From positions 48,065,220 through 48,129,219 of the forward strand of contig CM030714.1 in the NCBI GenBank assembly GCA_017979445.1: a stretch of DNA of 64,000 nucleotides. The letters run 5' to 3'. The DNA is from Akebia trifoliata (lineage: Eukaryota; Streptophyta; Magnoliopsida; Ranunculales; Lardizabalaceae). The notes beneath the pieces were generated by a model that saw nothing but the letters and a program-made list of their open reading frames with translations, was not told the DNA's origin and made no database searches. Of this stretch, positions 34,601 to 46,340 are shown piece after piece (the first letter of the stretch is position 1; every line of letters begins with the position of its first letter). Position numbers and translations under genes: made by a program.

Positions 34601-37600
34601 TAAAGCAATGAAAGCATTAGTGACTTAGATCTCCAAGGCATGTATGCATGTTGAGTAATACTAACATCTTTCAGTGGAATGGAACATGATACCTGAAAGC
34701 ATATCTTCGCACCGCATATCAATCAGTCTATAAAGATCCAATCTTTGATTGGAAAGGAAAAAGCAAATGAAGTCATAGTCCAAGTCCTTCGAAAGGTTTT
34801 CTTTGCGTCCATCACCAGAAAAGGTGACATTGTGAGAGCTGTCTGATAGTCTTGAATCAATCTGATCCCTAAAAGAATCATATGGTACTTGGAATGCAGA
34901 TGGAGGTGATCCACTAGACTGACATGTCGAACAAAACTTCATTAGAGGCGCAGAAAGATATGTTAAAGATGTAAAAGTATTTAAATGATTTACCCATTTA
35001 AAGAGAATGTTAACTTGAATTCTTTCACATTCCAATTAAAGAATATAAGTATGAAATTCAAAAATCCAAACCCTGTCAAGAAATATGCACACTAGATAAA
35101 ACCACATTCCTCATTAAATAAAAAATATTGACTGATAAATTCCATAATACAGTAAAAATTATTCCAATATACAAGGTTCATGACTAGAAATAACGAGGAC
35201 TAACCTTGATAATCTCAAGGCTACGCCTTAGACGATACCAATCATTGGAAGGCAAATATTGAGCCCTTGGATCACCTGCTTTCACCACCAACTGCACACC
35301 TGCATCCCAGTCCCCATTCCTCTGTAACTCTATGAGCTCTGAGAACACTTCGGAAGCAATCTCTGGAGAAGCTTTTGGAACTTCTGGCTTTCCATATATA
35401 TACCTTTCAGTTTAAAAAAATATAACATCGTCATTATGCAGCCATTAGTTAAGTCTTCTATGAACTTGCTGGATATGAAGAATCCAATGTAGTGTAAAAG
35501 CACTCAAAAGTTTCAGGAAAAATGCAATATGTATATATTTAATGCAATAAAGAACAATTTAGTTTCCATATCAGACAAGAAAAACCCATTTGGTGCAAGA
35601 TTTTGTGATCCAGGATCGGGAGAATATAACATGATATTTTGGCTTCAAAAGGAATTAGAGTAATTGAAAATTTTATCTCGTTGCAACATTTTTTAATCGA
35701 ATAAGTGTATCATTTTCTCCCCCCAGGTGATGATAATGTTTCACTTGGAAGCTGAGATTGTTTTTTCAGTGTTTATAATACACTTCTTTTATCCTGGACT
35801 GCCTCCCACCCCCAATTTTGTCTTTCTAACATCTTTCCATGGGGTTTAAGATTCCATCTAAAGTGACTTTCTTCACCTGGACAGCTTCTTGGGACTAAAT
35901 CTTGACTGTGGGCCATCTAACTAACCATAGGACCTCTATGCACAAGGTTAGTGGACAAATGGTTAATCATCGCATGATTCATTATCACTTAAGAGTTTTC
36001 TGGGGTTCCCTTTTTTTTTTTTCTCTATATTAACAATTTGTTCGATTCTTCTTAGGTCTAGTTTAGAGGTCCTGAATTGTTATACCAACATGTTTCCTTC
36101 CAAAGGGAGTCGTAAACTGGATGATAATTCCTTTTGCAGTCATTTGGGGCCTTCAAAAGGAAAGGAATAAGAGGGATTTTGAAGGCATAGAGGTAGTAAA
36201 TCATTTTACATATTAAAGCCCTCTTATATAAATGGTCAAAATTATTCAAGGAATTTAGGGGGCCATTTTTTGAGGATTTTGTTTCTAAATGCACCATATC
36301 ATTATGGTAAAAGAGATGGATTGGTGTTTTTATTTTCTTTTGCATTTCCTTGGGAGTTCACCTTGACGTCTTGGTTGATTGTGCTCCTCTCTTAGCTTTA
36401 TTAAATTTTATACTTCAAAAAATAATAATAATAATAATAACAATAATGTTTATCTTCAGGTACCAAATGTTAAAAATGTGCTTCATATATAGATAAAGAC
36501 ATGTAAAAAAATACCATCGCAAGTACAATCCAGTCCCACCAGCAACTATTGGTACATGGCCATTTTCAAGTATATTACTTGTAGCTTGCCTAGCATCCTC
36601 GAAGAATTGCCCAACAGAATAATCTATAAGTTAAAGAAACATTACTTTCTGCATCGGTAGAGAAAAAAAAAAATCAAAACTCACAATGCTTGAGAAAGAA
36701 TGATCAATCCATAATTAATAAAACATAATTGCACAATCACCACTAAACACTTTTTTTTTAATAAGCAAGGAAGTGAAGGCAAGTCTTGAAACCAGGTCTT
36801 TGGTATTGCCATTTACATATTTTACTAATTGTTCCCAGGAACGAAGGGTCAATGTAATATGAGGGCCAATGTAAAGAATCCAATTTCGAGTCACGAGATA
36901 TAGATACTACGAAAGTCACGAGGGTTGTACGTGAGCCAAAGAAGTAAAACATTCGGTTAAGAATCATATTGCTTATTTCCGATACTCAGGGCGGAAGAGA
37001 ACGCTCAGCACCTTTCACTTGCTTAGCAGGAGAGACTCCACCAAAGAAACTTAAGAAATCAACCGGAACTAAAAAGGCAAATTTCTTTGTACCTCTCGCG
37101 GTAGATGTCCGACGAGCTCAATCTTCTAATGAAAAATGAGCTAAAATATTACAAAATTAAACATAGCTAAAATATTCCATTATAACTATAAAATTGGTAT
37201 TTTAGGATTCTCAAAGGACTATTTGATGGACACTGACGCACGCATGCATACACACAAGTAAGAGAGCCCCTAAAGCTTTACAAGTATTCTGGCAGCCAAG
37301 TTAAAAACAAATCTCGTAAGGACGCATGCAAATAGATCAAACTCTAAAAAATATTCACATAGTTGCTTTCCAAATATTGAGGAAATACTAATTTCTTAAA
37401 GAAAATATATCATTTAGCACAAATTCCATATAGCTAACAAACTTTGACTGATACATTCAATAATTTTTAGTTGAATAATACCTTTGGAGGGGTGCAATAT
37501 GTCAATCAAATGGTGTGGCACTTCCTGCAAAAATATAAATAGAATAAAAAATGTGCACTTACCAAACAAAATATATTATAGTTGAACACCAAATGGCTTT

Positions 37601-39190
37601 GCTAAATTATGGTGAACTTCAAAATCTAGACATGTTAGCTTTTTTTACCGATTGAGGAAAAAACCATAAACATGCGTGATTGTGATCAACAGGGTTGAAA
37701 ATGTATTTGATTTTATTATTAAACATGATGACGACTGACAATCTGATAGACTCTTCAACCAACCTCCTTTGGGACTTCTCCAAAATAGTCCAGTTCAATT
37801 CTCAGTGCATAACCGTAAACAAAAATTCTCTAGCACCTCAGGGAGGTTATTGCTAGAGATATAATTTACACATGGATAAATATAAGGTTATGGGGTAAAG
37901 AGAGGCAGAACTAAGCAGGGTGGCAATGTGGCATCCCACTATTCCATCCAAGGTGACAAGGAAGGATAGACTGCAAACAGGGAAACAAAAATATTCAAAA
38001 ATGGATTAATCAGACTCTCTAACTCGAGAAGCTCCGCCTCTACACGGTAAAGATATTAACCATCCCTTTACTACCTAACTCACAGGTTTCTTTTATATAT
38101 ATATATATATATATAAGAAGGTTAGAACTCAGTATTCAGTAGGTGAAGGTGGGTTTTGAGCCTAGTTTGTGGTATCGACTCACGACTTTAACCAACTTAG
38201 CAAGCTAACACCTTCACTCGCGGGTTAAGATTTCTTATATAAAAGAGATCCAAGGCTACCATATCATGAAATAATATCACCGTACCAACCAATGTTCATA
38301 CCTCAATTGATCAACAAACTCAATTGACACACACACACACACACATCCCAACTACTAAATTGCAGCCATGAGGTCACCATGGGTTCAATCCCAGCTTACA
38401 CACATGGGCGCACTCGAAAATGCAAATAATAGGCTCCCAACTACAAATATTATATTTAAGATATTTTTATTCATCTACTAATATGCACACAATTTTCATG
38501 CGATCCAAACAGACCCATAATTGTATTCAATCGGAAAAATTCAAATATGATCCAAATAACAGAATTTTATTTGATTATGTGGTGCAAAGCGCAAACACAC
38601 CAAATATTTGATGAAAGTACACTATGTAGCCTCTACTCACATCTTAGCTCGTTTAAGATCTAAATTCGTCAATATTTTTTTGTTTTCTTGGCTTCACTTC
38701 TACTCGAACTAACTTCCTTGTTTCAAATAAAATTAGAAGAAAAAAAAAACTAACTAAACTACCTTTCTATCAATTGGAGAAGGCTTAGCAGATCCAATAT
38801 CAAGTCCTCGATAAACCTGAAACACCAATCACACTGTAATTGATCAAACTAAATCAAAACCACACATCATAATTAAAAGGTTGTGCTGACCTGTACTGAG
38901 TCTGCGCTGATAATTTCTCCATTAAGTCTCTTTGCTAACTCCAGAGCAAGCCTACTTTTGCCAGAACCGGTCGGACCGGAGATTACAATGACCTTCTCCT
39001 TCTTCGTCTTCTTTGTGGGAGAAGTCGAACAAGTTGTCGCTAACGTACGCCGGGGGTTCAGCTTAAATGTATAACGTAAGAAGAGAGGTTTGTAGTCCGT
39101 CGTCGATGCTAACCTTAGCCCCCAAGTTCGCAGCCCGACTCCGCCATTCATTTGTGGAACAGTGGGAGAGAATGTGTCCGTGAGTTGCAT
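28650..39190 (-). CDS. IPT9: tRNA dimethylallyltransferase, IPT9 type (10 exons)
   Basis: Transfers a dimethylallyl group to adenine 37 of tRNAs; in plants the tRNA-type enzymes are the source of cis-zeatin cytokinins. Exons, in order: 39190-38891, 38816-38763, 37524-37482, 36623-36515, 35403-35205, 34918-34693, 33121-33027, 30445-30351, 29585-29510, 28793-28650. All have AG/GT borders and phases that add up to 446 codons plus stop, close to the usual plant length. The P-loop GPTGSGKS is at residues 72-79, followed by [30 protein letters not shown] and [11 protein letters not shown], all typical of the MiaA family. ATRAIGYRQ and KRQMTWFRN lie in the second half. Residues 1-60 are rich in Ser/Thr/Arg and could be an organelle transit peptide. 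Met14 (39151) is an alternative start. Confidence 0.93.
28990..29265 (+). mobile_element. RTE-type LINE 3' relic in intron 9 of the IPT gene
   Basis: Read on the plus strand, this gives RSRWFGQVE, then [13 protein letters not shown], then [15 protein letters not shown]. These correspond to the C-terminal RLRWFGHV, GRPKKTW and MALDRxEWR motifs of plant RTE-like non-LTR elements. Stops and frame changes show decay. It is antisense to the host gene. Confidence 0.7.
30619..30798. repeat. 90-bp tandem duplication in intron 7
   Basis: Two adjacent 90-bp copies (30619-30708 and 30709-30798), both starting AGGAATGAATGTGTCACTTA and ending AAGGAACGCACATCAATG. They differ at only a few positions (agttag / agtaag; atggg / atagg), so the duplication is recent. 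Confidence 0.9.
30870..31255 (-). mobile_element. LINE 3' fragment in intron 7 of the IPT gene
   Basis: On the minus strand, 31170-30964 reads [18 protein letters not shown], then [13 protein letters not shown], then [13 protein letters not shown]. These align with AILPFAIAWGLWRERNN...LEILGLLFLWSK...DFVFNWDNMCGL of the LINE at 25966-27903. The 3' part ends near 30870-30890 with a degraded A-tract. It is the extreme 3' end only, in the same orientation as the host gene. Confidence 0.8.
31747..31951. repeat. ~100-bp tandem duplication in intron 7
   Basis: Two diverged copies, about 31747-31849 and 31852-31951, share GATAATGTTGAG, GGAAAGAC, AAAAATGAGTGT and GGGAATTNGGA...CTTCAATT in order. The intervening minus-strand open frame of 101 codons is an artefact of this repeat. 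Confidence 0.7.
32030..32425 (-). pseudogene. Degenerate duplicate of IPT exon 7 and its flanks
   Basis: The stretch aligns in order with 32790-33150, which contains functional exon 7. Shared features on the plus strand are the ATATGGAAATGTCTTC-like block, CATTTCTTTCC, TCAAATGCAGAT, AGTTTATAGGACATACTT / AGTTTATGAGATATACTT, TTGCAGA(C/A)TTC and AAAAACCACTT. On the minus strand the relic of exon 7 (about 32400-32318) contains ATGGATCTTCCAA, then AATTCCAGTAATCG where the real exon has ATGGGTCTTCTTCCAA and AACTCGAGCAATCG. It has deletions and no usable frame. Confidence 0.75.
33122..34692. other. Intron 6 of the IPT gene
   Basis: 1.57 kb between exons 6 and 7. No gene is visible. The stretch 33430-33510 (CGAACCCATGACCTCAAAG ... 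AACCAAGCTATGGGTCC) has the layout of an inverted tRNA-derived SINE remnant, but this is weak. Confidence 0.4.
35740..36445 (+). mobile_element. LINE 3' relic in intron 4 of the IPT gene
   Basis: On the plus strand, around 35845-35880, the zf-RVT motif ([14 protein letters not shown] type) can be read across a frame change. Near 36125-36170 it gives [20 protein letters not shown], matching the IPFAIAWGLWRERNNKIF type motif of the LINE at 25966. The element ends in (AAT)n at 36420-36443, in place of a poly(A) tail. Several stops. It is antisense to the host gene. Confidence 0.75.
37525..38762. other. Intron 2 of the IPT gene
   Basis: Contains a (TA)n run at about 38093-38114 and a (CA)n run at 38328-38344. 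Beside each are short stretches (TTTTGAGCCTAG...CAACTTAGCAAGCT; CATGGGTTCAATCCCAGC) that resemble tRNA-derived SINE promoter boxes. No open gene. Confidence 0.45.
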
Positions 39191-39210
39191 ATTAGGATCA
39201 AGTAGGCCTA

Positions 39211-39220
39211 TCTTTTATAT
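39211..39220 (-). promoter_or_regulatory. TATA-like box of the IPT gene
   Basis: ATATAAAAGA on the minus strand, only 21-30 bp before the first ATG (39190). If this box is used, transcription would begin at or near that ATG, and Met14 at 39151 would be the likely translation start. Confidence 0.5.
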
Positions 39221-42200
39221 GGGTTCCAGGTCGGCCCATGGTTAGACATTTGAACTAGATCATGGGCCTCTTAATCTGGCTAAAGAGGCCCATGATCTGG
39301 TCCAAAATCAAGTCTCATTTTTTCATATAAGCTTGATCCGATCCATTTATTACAATTAATCACTTTTTATCTTCTGCCAAGCAGTGGACAAGTGCATGTT
39401 GGGAGGATAGAGGTTACTCAAATTTATGGGTTCTTGTAATTATACATTTTCTTATTTATTAAAGAGAATTTAAAAGATAAAAATAATTTATATTTTATAA
39501 TATTGTAGATGAAGTATTTCAAATTCATTAATGATTTATCCAAAGATACTTTTATAATTTAAATTACTTATTTAAGATTTCGAACCATAGTATGAAAAGT
39601 AAGAGTAAAACAAGTCAAATAAGTTATTAGATTGTATATAAATATATTGGGTTGTAATATTACAATCCTATTCTTATAGTATATATTGAGTTGAATGCAA
39701 GCCTCACATAAGAAGGCTAGGACTTCAACGAAAACAACAACAAAGCCTTATTTTAAATTTTTGGGGGCTCGGTTAAATGAACTTTGTTCCTCTATTCCCC
39801 TTTATCCAAGATCGAGTCTCATTTTTTTAATTTCAATCAATAAGGCTGTTTTTGATAAGTCTGATAACTCAACGCTAGAGGGATTTGAACCTAGGCCTCT
39901 GGTATCTTGTCTAAGTCAACTTTTTCAAACCAAGTGATCAAACTAGGGCACAATTCAGCATCTAAGCCCAACTCCAACCTATGGGCTTCCAAATGAAGCC
40001 CATACATCATACTCTAGCAGATATGCTACAACTAAATATTGTCCAATAAATCAATTTTACCAGATTTAATTCTAAATATCAACCTTGACTCATAGTCTAA
40101 TTAGCATAGCCAAGGCCAAAATGACAGTGTATCTGACCCAAACAATATGTTTAAGACTAAGTTTATTCATAGAGGTGTCAGCTAGTTTAGTTGGTAAAGT
40201 CTATAAGTGATGATACCGTAGATATGAATTCAATTCCCATTGTGCTTGAATTATTAATCTCATTAAATTGGGTAACCTTTCGATAGTCTTTAAGTTACAT
40301 ATTTCTTTTTTTTAAGTACTTGTATCCACAGTTTATTTGGTTGACACATAGCAATGCAACTTTGATACTGTGGGTTGAGGTCAAGTTTACATACAAAATA
40401 TAAAGAAAGAAAGGGTAAAAGATAATTTTGAAGTACTGTTTGGGATTTTTATTGGAAAACGTAAGATATTCATAAGAGACTAACCCAACAAAAAAAATTG
40501 AATGAATGAAATGCCATCGACTTAAACATCTTGCTAAAATTCTTTGATTTTTTTTTTTTTTAATCTTGTTTGTTTGATCTTCAAATCTAAGATAATTACT
40601 GTATGGATATTTCTGAGTTTATCTCTATCAATTCGGTTTGTAGTTTCAATGGTCACTCCTTGCTCCCCCAATCATTCAATGGCACAGATGTGATACTTGT
40701 CAAGAATCCTTTGACGCTCAAGTTAGAAAGTGATGAAGGTAATGTAATTTAAAAGTTCACACTGCGTTTGGATAGAACTTCTTGACGACTTCTGCTCTTG
40801 CGGGGAGCTAGCAAACGTTTGGATAGATTTTTGCTTTGGCGTGGAGAGGTTTTTGCTCTTGCGGGGAGAGGTTTTTTGCTCTTTGTGGAGAAGCTTCAAA
40901 GACCTGCTCTTCCGCGGAGAGGTTTTTTGCTCTTGCGGGGAGTGATTGAGCTTTTGCTCTTGCACGGAGAGGTGTATCCACACAGGCCCTCAGTCTCTCA
41001 ATCCAGTTAAAAAGTCCTTTCCTCAATTGATTTCCTCCCTTATATAGGAATCACCCTTCGTTATAGCAAAGCGAAGCAAGTGCTCAATTCTCCATACCTG
41101 TTCAGCTTTGGCACACCCTACTACTAGAGTAAAGCAAATGCTTAGCTCTATCCTGATTGAGCAAGGTAGAGCTCATGCTCAACACAACTTAGTCTGGACC
41201 AGGTTGGATATCTTTCGAGGTACTACCAACCTTGGATAAGATTTCTGTCTGATCTATTCTCAATTTCACTCATTTCTTGGCATGTGTAGGGCCCATATCA
41301 AACATTGCTTTTATCCTCTACGACTATCTTTTACCTTTATCTTCAACCTCAAGATTTTTTCTCCTAAAACATCCAAACCTCCTCGATGGTGTTTTGGGGA
41401 GGTTAAAGATGGTGGATTTTCTTGAAGAAAATTAAAGTGTTTATGACCATGAGTTGAAGAGGTGTAAGAAAATGGATTTTTGACAAGACAATAAAGTTGC
41501 GGGAGTTTTTATTATTAAGGATTTCACCCTAAGGGTCCTTGGGACCACCTCATGACATCCAAAAACAAGATCTAATGCTTCAGGGTTATAGAGAATAAAA
41601 TTTTATGAACTTTAAAAGAAGAAAAAAAAAATCCGAAGCAAGTTATTTTCATCTTTGAATTTTATTTTTTAGTTTGGGAGTTAATTGAAGGTTCAATAGT
41701 TGTCTATTTTCAAAATCTTGGATTAAGTTCAAAAGAAATTATTTTTTAAAGTTTTTATTTTTATTTGTTTAATCTGAGTTTTTCAATAAGAATTTGAGGG
41801 CCGTGATGTTGGATTGCTGATGTCGTAATCTATATGAGTAAAACGATTCTTAATAAGATTTAAAATCCTTAAAATGATTCTTAATAAAATTTAAAATCTT
41901 ACTAAGTTAGTAAGAAAAATGTTTCTCTTGTTTTAATTGCTCTTTCATGAAAGACCAAATTCAAGTCAACACGTGTCAAAAGAATACGAAAGGTGGTGGA
42001 TGTGTAAGGGTTCAGTGGCATTGTATCATTGCAACTTCAAACTAATTAAGTATGAGTGGGCCCAAATAGGTCCCCAAGTTTTGTCATCAGCAAATTTTAT
42101 TGCAGTCACACGTCACATCAAAAATTGTAGGAGGATCCTGTAGTCCGAACCAAACAAAAGGCTCCCACGGGATCAGCTCAGGGAGGAACAAACTGAAAGG

Positions 42201-42379
42201 GGTTTGGATCCTATACTCTGCGAATTGGATAGCTACTCAACTCCATATCTCTATTTTCATGCTACGCGGTTTTTGTTAGACCCATTGGCAAATCACAGGT
42301 AACCTGGATTTTCAACTAAGGACTTACTTTTCTTGAACATACTTTGAAAAAGTAAAAAAAAAAAAAGACACCCAAAATG
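39221..42379. other. Gene-free spacer upstream of the IPT gene
   Basis: Contains a decayed repeat near 39710-39780 (AAAACAACAACAAAGCC ... GGGGGCTCGGTTA), a form common in plant dispersed repeats. It also has a SINE-like stretch at 40168-40260 (AGCTAGTTTAGTTGGTAAAG as an A-box-like part, GAATTCAATTCCC as a B-box-like part). No coding gene is visible. Confidence 0.45.
40785..40985. repeat. Minisatellite of TTTTTGCTCTTGCGGGGAGA units
   Basis: Six to seven imperfect units of 20-35 bp built on TTTTGCTCTTGCGGGGAGAG, with variants such as GCTTTGGCGTGGAGAGG and GCTCTTCCGCGGAGAGG. The borders (TGCGTTTGGATAG, and the inverse of GGCCTGTGTGGATAC) look like hAT-type MITE ends, so the array may be the interior of a small element. 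Open frames on both strands are artefacts of the repeat. Confidence 0.75.
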
Positions 42380-42580
42380 TAGGAGTGTCAATGGATAGTC
42401 GAAAATCCGAATTCGATTCAAATTTGAAAATTTGGGTATTATTCAAAATTTTCGGATATCAAATTTGGATTCGAATACTTTTATCTATTTGAATCCTTAT
42501 CGGATATGTATTCATATATGAACATATCGAATCTAATAATATCTGATCCAAAATAATATAATATATTTATAATGTTGAAC

Positions 42581-42655
<75 letters not shown>

Positions 42656-42910
42656 TTGATACAAATGAAGATGAGGATTTTTTTTTTTTTTTGGATTACG
42701 AAAAATCAATTAGATTTAAGAAAAATCAAGAATTTTTTCTCTCTACATGTTATTTGAATTCCAATTGGATATTTTTGGATATTTGATAAGAAAATCATAT
42801 TTGAATTCGCATAGTGATTTAATGATATTCATCGGATTCAGATATCAGATAAAATTCTCAAATACGGATACAGTTGAATCCAAATTGATAACTATCCATT
42901 GACAGCCCTA
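42380..42910. mobile_element. hAT-type MITE, second copy, with internal (TA)n
   Basis: The left end TAGGAGTGTCAATGGATAGT pairs with the inverse of the right end, TAGGGCTGTCAATGGATAGT. The interior consists of GGATATC / ATCCGAAT-type repeats like the element at 3739, plus a (TA)n run at about 42583-42651. I see no target duplication, so one flank may have been altered. Confidence 0.75.
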
Positions 42911-43846
42911 CTTACACACATTGTGCACAAAACCATTGATTTTTAAGTTGTGATAATTAAACCGAGTCTTAGTCTTGGTAGCAATCTCTTATTTAGTGTT
43001 ATTTGAAATATGTCCCCCACAAATCTCATGGTAATGCATGCCAAATGGATGGAAATTTTTTTTGTGAAAAATGTATTTTTTGGCCATTTTCTTTGAAACT
43101 CATTTTCTAAACCAAATCGATTTCATACCCTATGCTGAAAAATGTTCTTCCAACCCACTTCCAGGAAAATCATTTCTCCACCTCCTAATGATATTCTCGT
43201 ATGATTATCCCCACCACCAAAACTTAGAAAATACCATCTCTAATAAATTTTCCAAGGTGCATGTATGCAACCAAAGGGTGAAAGTCATTTCCTCATGGAA
43301 TTCAGTTTCCCATAATCATTTTTTCAATGAATTAACATTTTCTTGAAAATATCTTAAGGTTTTAAAAAGGTTTAAGATGAGGATATTTCAATGATTTTTG
43401 GTGGCAAAAATCAATGGGTATGTCATTACTTTCATAGTCTTAAGGGTTTCTCAAATATACACCAAAAGCTAAAGGGATATATAAAATAAAATAAAACTTC
43501 AATCTCACAGTTAAAAAAAATAAACAAACATCACAAGATAGATTTGCTTATAGTTGGATTTGGATAGTTACTGTGCTCCCTGTAGTACATAATCTACACT
43601 TCTCGCACGGACACCAACCTTTGCTCACTTGCCTCTTCACGTTTTTCTATTCTCATCTTACCCATCTAACACGACACACTCTAATTGATAGAAAATTCTA
43701 TAAAAGTCAAACCAGTCCTCCTCTTCACGTGTCTGACCTGGTCCCCTTCGAACCGGATCCAATGGTTGGTTCAGGTATCCGGACCAGTTTTGTTGGACCG
43801 TTACTTTCACCTTTACAAACAAGTCCAATTTCCGGCACCCCCCACC

Positions 43847-43877
<31 letters not shown>

Positions 43878-45352
43878 CCTCCCTCCTAGGAATGAGATCC
43901 CTTACTTTTAAATCAACCCCACAACTGATCTAGTGGTTTTCAGTGATCCGTATTTGGGTGCATGAGCTAATTAAATAAGGATGATGGGGTCAACCTCGAT
44001 AAATGATGCCTAATCGAGCGGTGCAGATAGCGATGTAACATCAGAATTTGGTTTTTTGGAGTATCATGGGATCTTTTCACACTTGGATTTATGTTGTAAA
44101 GCTGAGCTCATTTGGACATAAGGTCAGGCTATTTGGTGGTATGTCCCTTGGCACCAACACCATTCGAATCTCCCGTATTGTCCTCTACTAGATTCGAACT
44201 CGTGGGTCGGATACACCTAGGTCATGCAATGTGAAAACAACCTAGTGGGGTTGTAGATGGATCGGGTTGATCCACTAACTAATTCAATTGGGTTGGGTAT
44301 ACATTTTGGATTCAACCAATTCGGATATAAGGTTCACAAGCGAATCAATCTGATAATAGAAGATATGACTCTGGACAGAATGGAATAAAAGAATGAAATT
44401 CGATTAATATATCCTATTAGTATTATTAGAATTTTTGTTTAAGAGATAAGCAACAACAACACGCATCAGAAGATAAGTCCATGTCAGGTTGCGATCATTG
44501 GACCTGTGAAAGTTGAATCATTTTCAAACACGCAATCCCAACTTTAAGAAAAAAACATGTACCGTATTCTTAGGATACATTCTAATAGTATGATTTCATG
44601 TTTTAAAGGTCAGCAATTTTTACATGAGTCCATTGATCTCGACTCATGTCAATAACTAATTAAACTAAAAGCATGACTATTTAAAAGGACCGTGTAATTC
44701 TAAAATTCTAGAAAAGTAAGAGGCAGATCCAAAAGAATGTGAATCGGTATTATAAAAAGTAAATACGAATGTGGGAATGTTATAAATTTGAGGTCCAACT
44801 CAAAACCAATTGACAATAAGTAGAGAGGTCCGGGAGTTTAAAAGAAGAGAGACAAGACATTGAGTGTCCATGTGGGATTAAACTCAACATAATGTGACTC
44901 CATGCATATATAGGAATAAGATTCATTTAGTAAACTCCAAATTTTTATGGTAAGACTTCTTGATGATGATGAATACTCTAGTAACGTAAAAATGAGATTT
45001 GATTTTAAGTTAATAATCAAAATACATCTGAAATATTTCTAAAAAGTTTAAGCTAATAAATAAATAAGTTTATGTTAAAAATGTCCATAAAAAGCTTTCG
45101 AAATTGGTTTTAGACCTTAAAAAATGCATTTCACATGCAATGTCACTAAGCAATAGTCGTGGTTGTGGTTTTATTATGCAAATGATTAGAAGAGAAGTGA
45201 TTCCATAGAGGTCCTTCGACTGAAAACAGAACTGCCCCATTGCGGTCCTATTGTCCCTTTAAAACATGTGAGCAACTTTCACAATTGTTGTTCCAATAAA
45301 ACTAAACCAAACCTTCACCGGCGTTACGAGACAGTGTCACCATCACAGGCAT
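42911..45352. other. Gene-free spacer
   Basis: Contains a CT-rich run at 43849-43880 and degraded GGATC/GATCC-type inverted motifs. No open frame resembles a known protein. Confidence 0.45.
44785..44900. repeat. LTR fragment of the same type as 52200-52490
   Basis: GAGGTCCAACTCAAAACCAA, then TTGACAATAAGTAGAGAGGTC, then GAGAGACAAGACATTGAGTG matches the left repeat in intron 1 of the CHUP1-like gene. It has no internal region here and may be a solo LTR fragment. Confidence 0.55.
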
Positions 45353-45520
45353 AAATGGCTCATGCATCCTTAATTCTCACAGCCCATGCTTTGATGGCTT
45401 TGCATGTGTAATGGTTCCTACACCATTACTATGTTCAAATGGCTCACGCATACTTAATTCTCACAGCCCATGCTTTGGTGGCCTTGCATGTGTAATGGCT
45501 CCTACACCATTACTATGTTC
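45353..45520. repeat. 84-bp tandem duplication
   Basis: Two adjacent copies starting AAATGGCTCATGCAT / AAATGGCTCACGCAT, both containing CTTAATTCTCACAGCCCATG and CACCATTACTATGTTCA. The few differences make it recent. Confidence 0.9.
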
Positions 45521-45621
45521 AGAGATAAAGAAGGGGACCATTACGATCCCCTTTACATTCACTTCCACCCTCTCTCTCTCTCTCTCTCTCTTATCATGCA
45601 CATATGTAGGCGCACATGCGC

Positions 45622-46340
45622 TAGGCCTGCCAATGGATCAGATCAGAGTCGATATGATATCAATCTGATAAGAGTTATATTGGATCCGAAACCAATCTGA
45701 TTTGGTATACAATATATGTATAAACTTCACATATTTGAATTAAGTCTAGGATTCATTAACTCACTAAAAATGACTTAAAAGAAAAAAATACACAATCCCA
45801 ACCTGAGTTACCCAATTCGCTAAAGAAGTAGTGAATCGTGAATCAATTCGATCCGAACCAAACCACGGTACAATTTTTTTTTTTTTTTTGTTGCTAAATA
45901 AGCGAAGTACCATATTTTGCCTTAATTTCTTCACAACACCTCCACATGTTAATACATTGAGATATCGCCTTGAATTTAAAATTGAAAGAATGCCCCTTTG
46001 GCCTTGGTCTTTATTAATAAACTGATCATGAAAAAAGATTAAATACCTTAATCTTTTTCACTATATTCATCACTTCAATCTTCAAATGCCCATTCTCAAG
46101 TGTTGAACCATGAACCCGAATTTGAACTGAGCGAACCGACTAATCAAGTAACATAGATCCCAACATAATCAAAAATTATCTTTGAGATAAGTATCAAAAG
46201 GATATGTATTATTGTAGTACCTACACATTCCAACTGTTGGATTTCACATTTACATAGTTAGAATATTGTGTGTTTTTTCTCGGTTCATTTTTACAAAGTT
46301 AATATAATTAGATTTGGTTCCTCGATCCATTGAGAGCCCC
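45622..46340. mobile_element. Probable hAT-type MITE, third copy
   Basis: The left TAGGCCTGCCAATGGATC pairs with the inverse of the right end, GGGGCTCTCAATGGATC. These are variants of the TAGGGCTGTCAATGGAT terminus seen at 3739 and 42380. The interior has GGATCCGAAACC and CGATCCGAACC-type motifs. No target duplication found; limits are within a few bases. Confidence 0.45.

Noticed and set aside
40723..41026. Repeat proteins on both strands
   Set aside because: They arise from a minisatellite that is open in several frames; nothing suggests expression.
43573..43933. Two overlapping open frames with Ser/Leu runs as a small gene
   Set aside because: The runs come from a CT microsatellite, and the rest has no resemblance or splice context.
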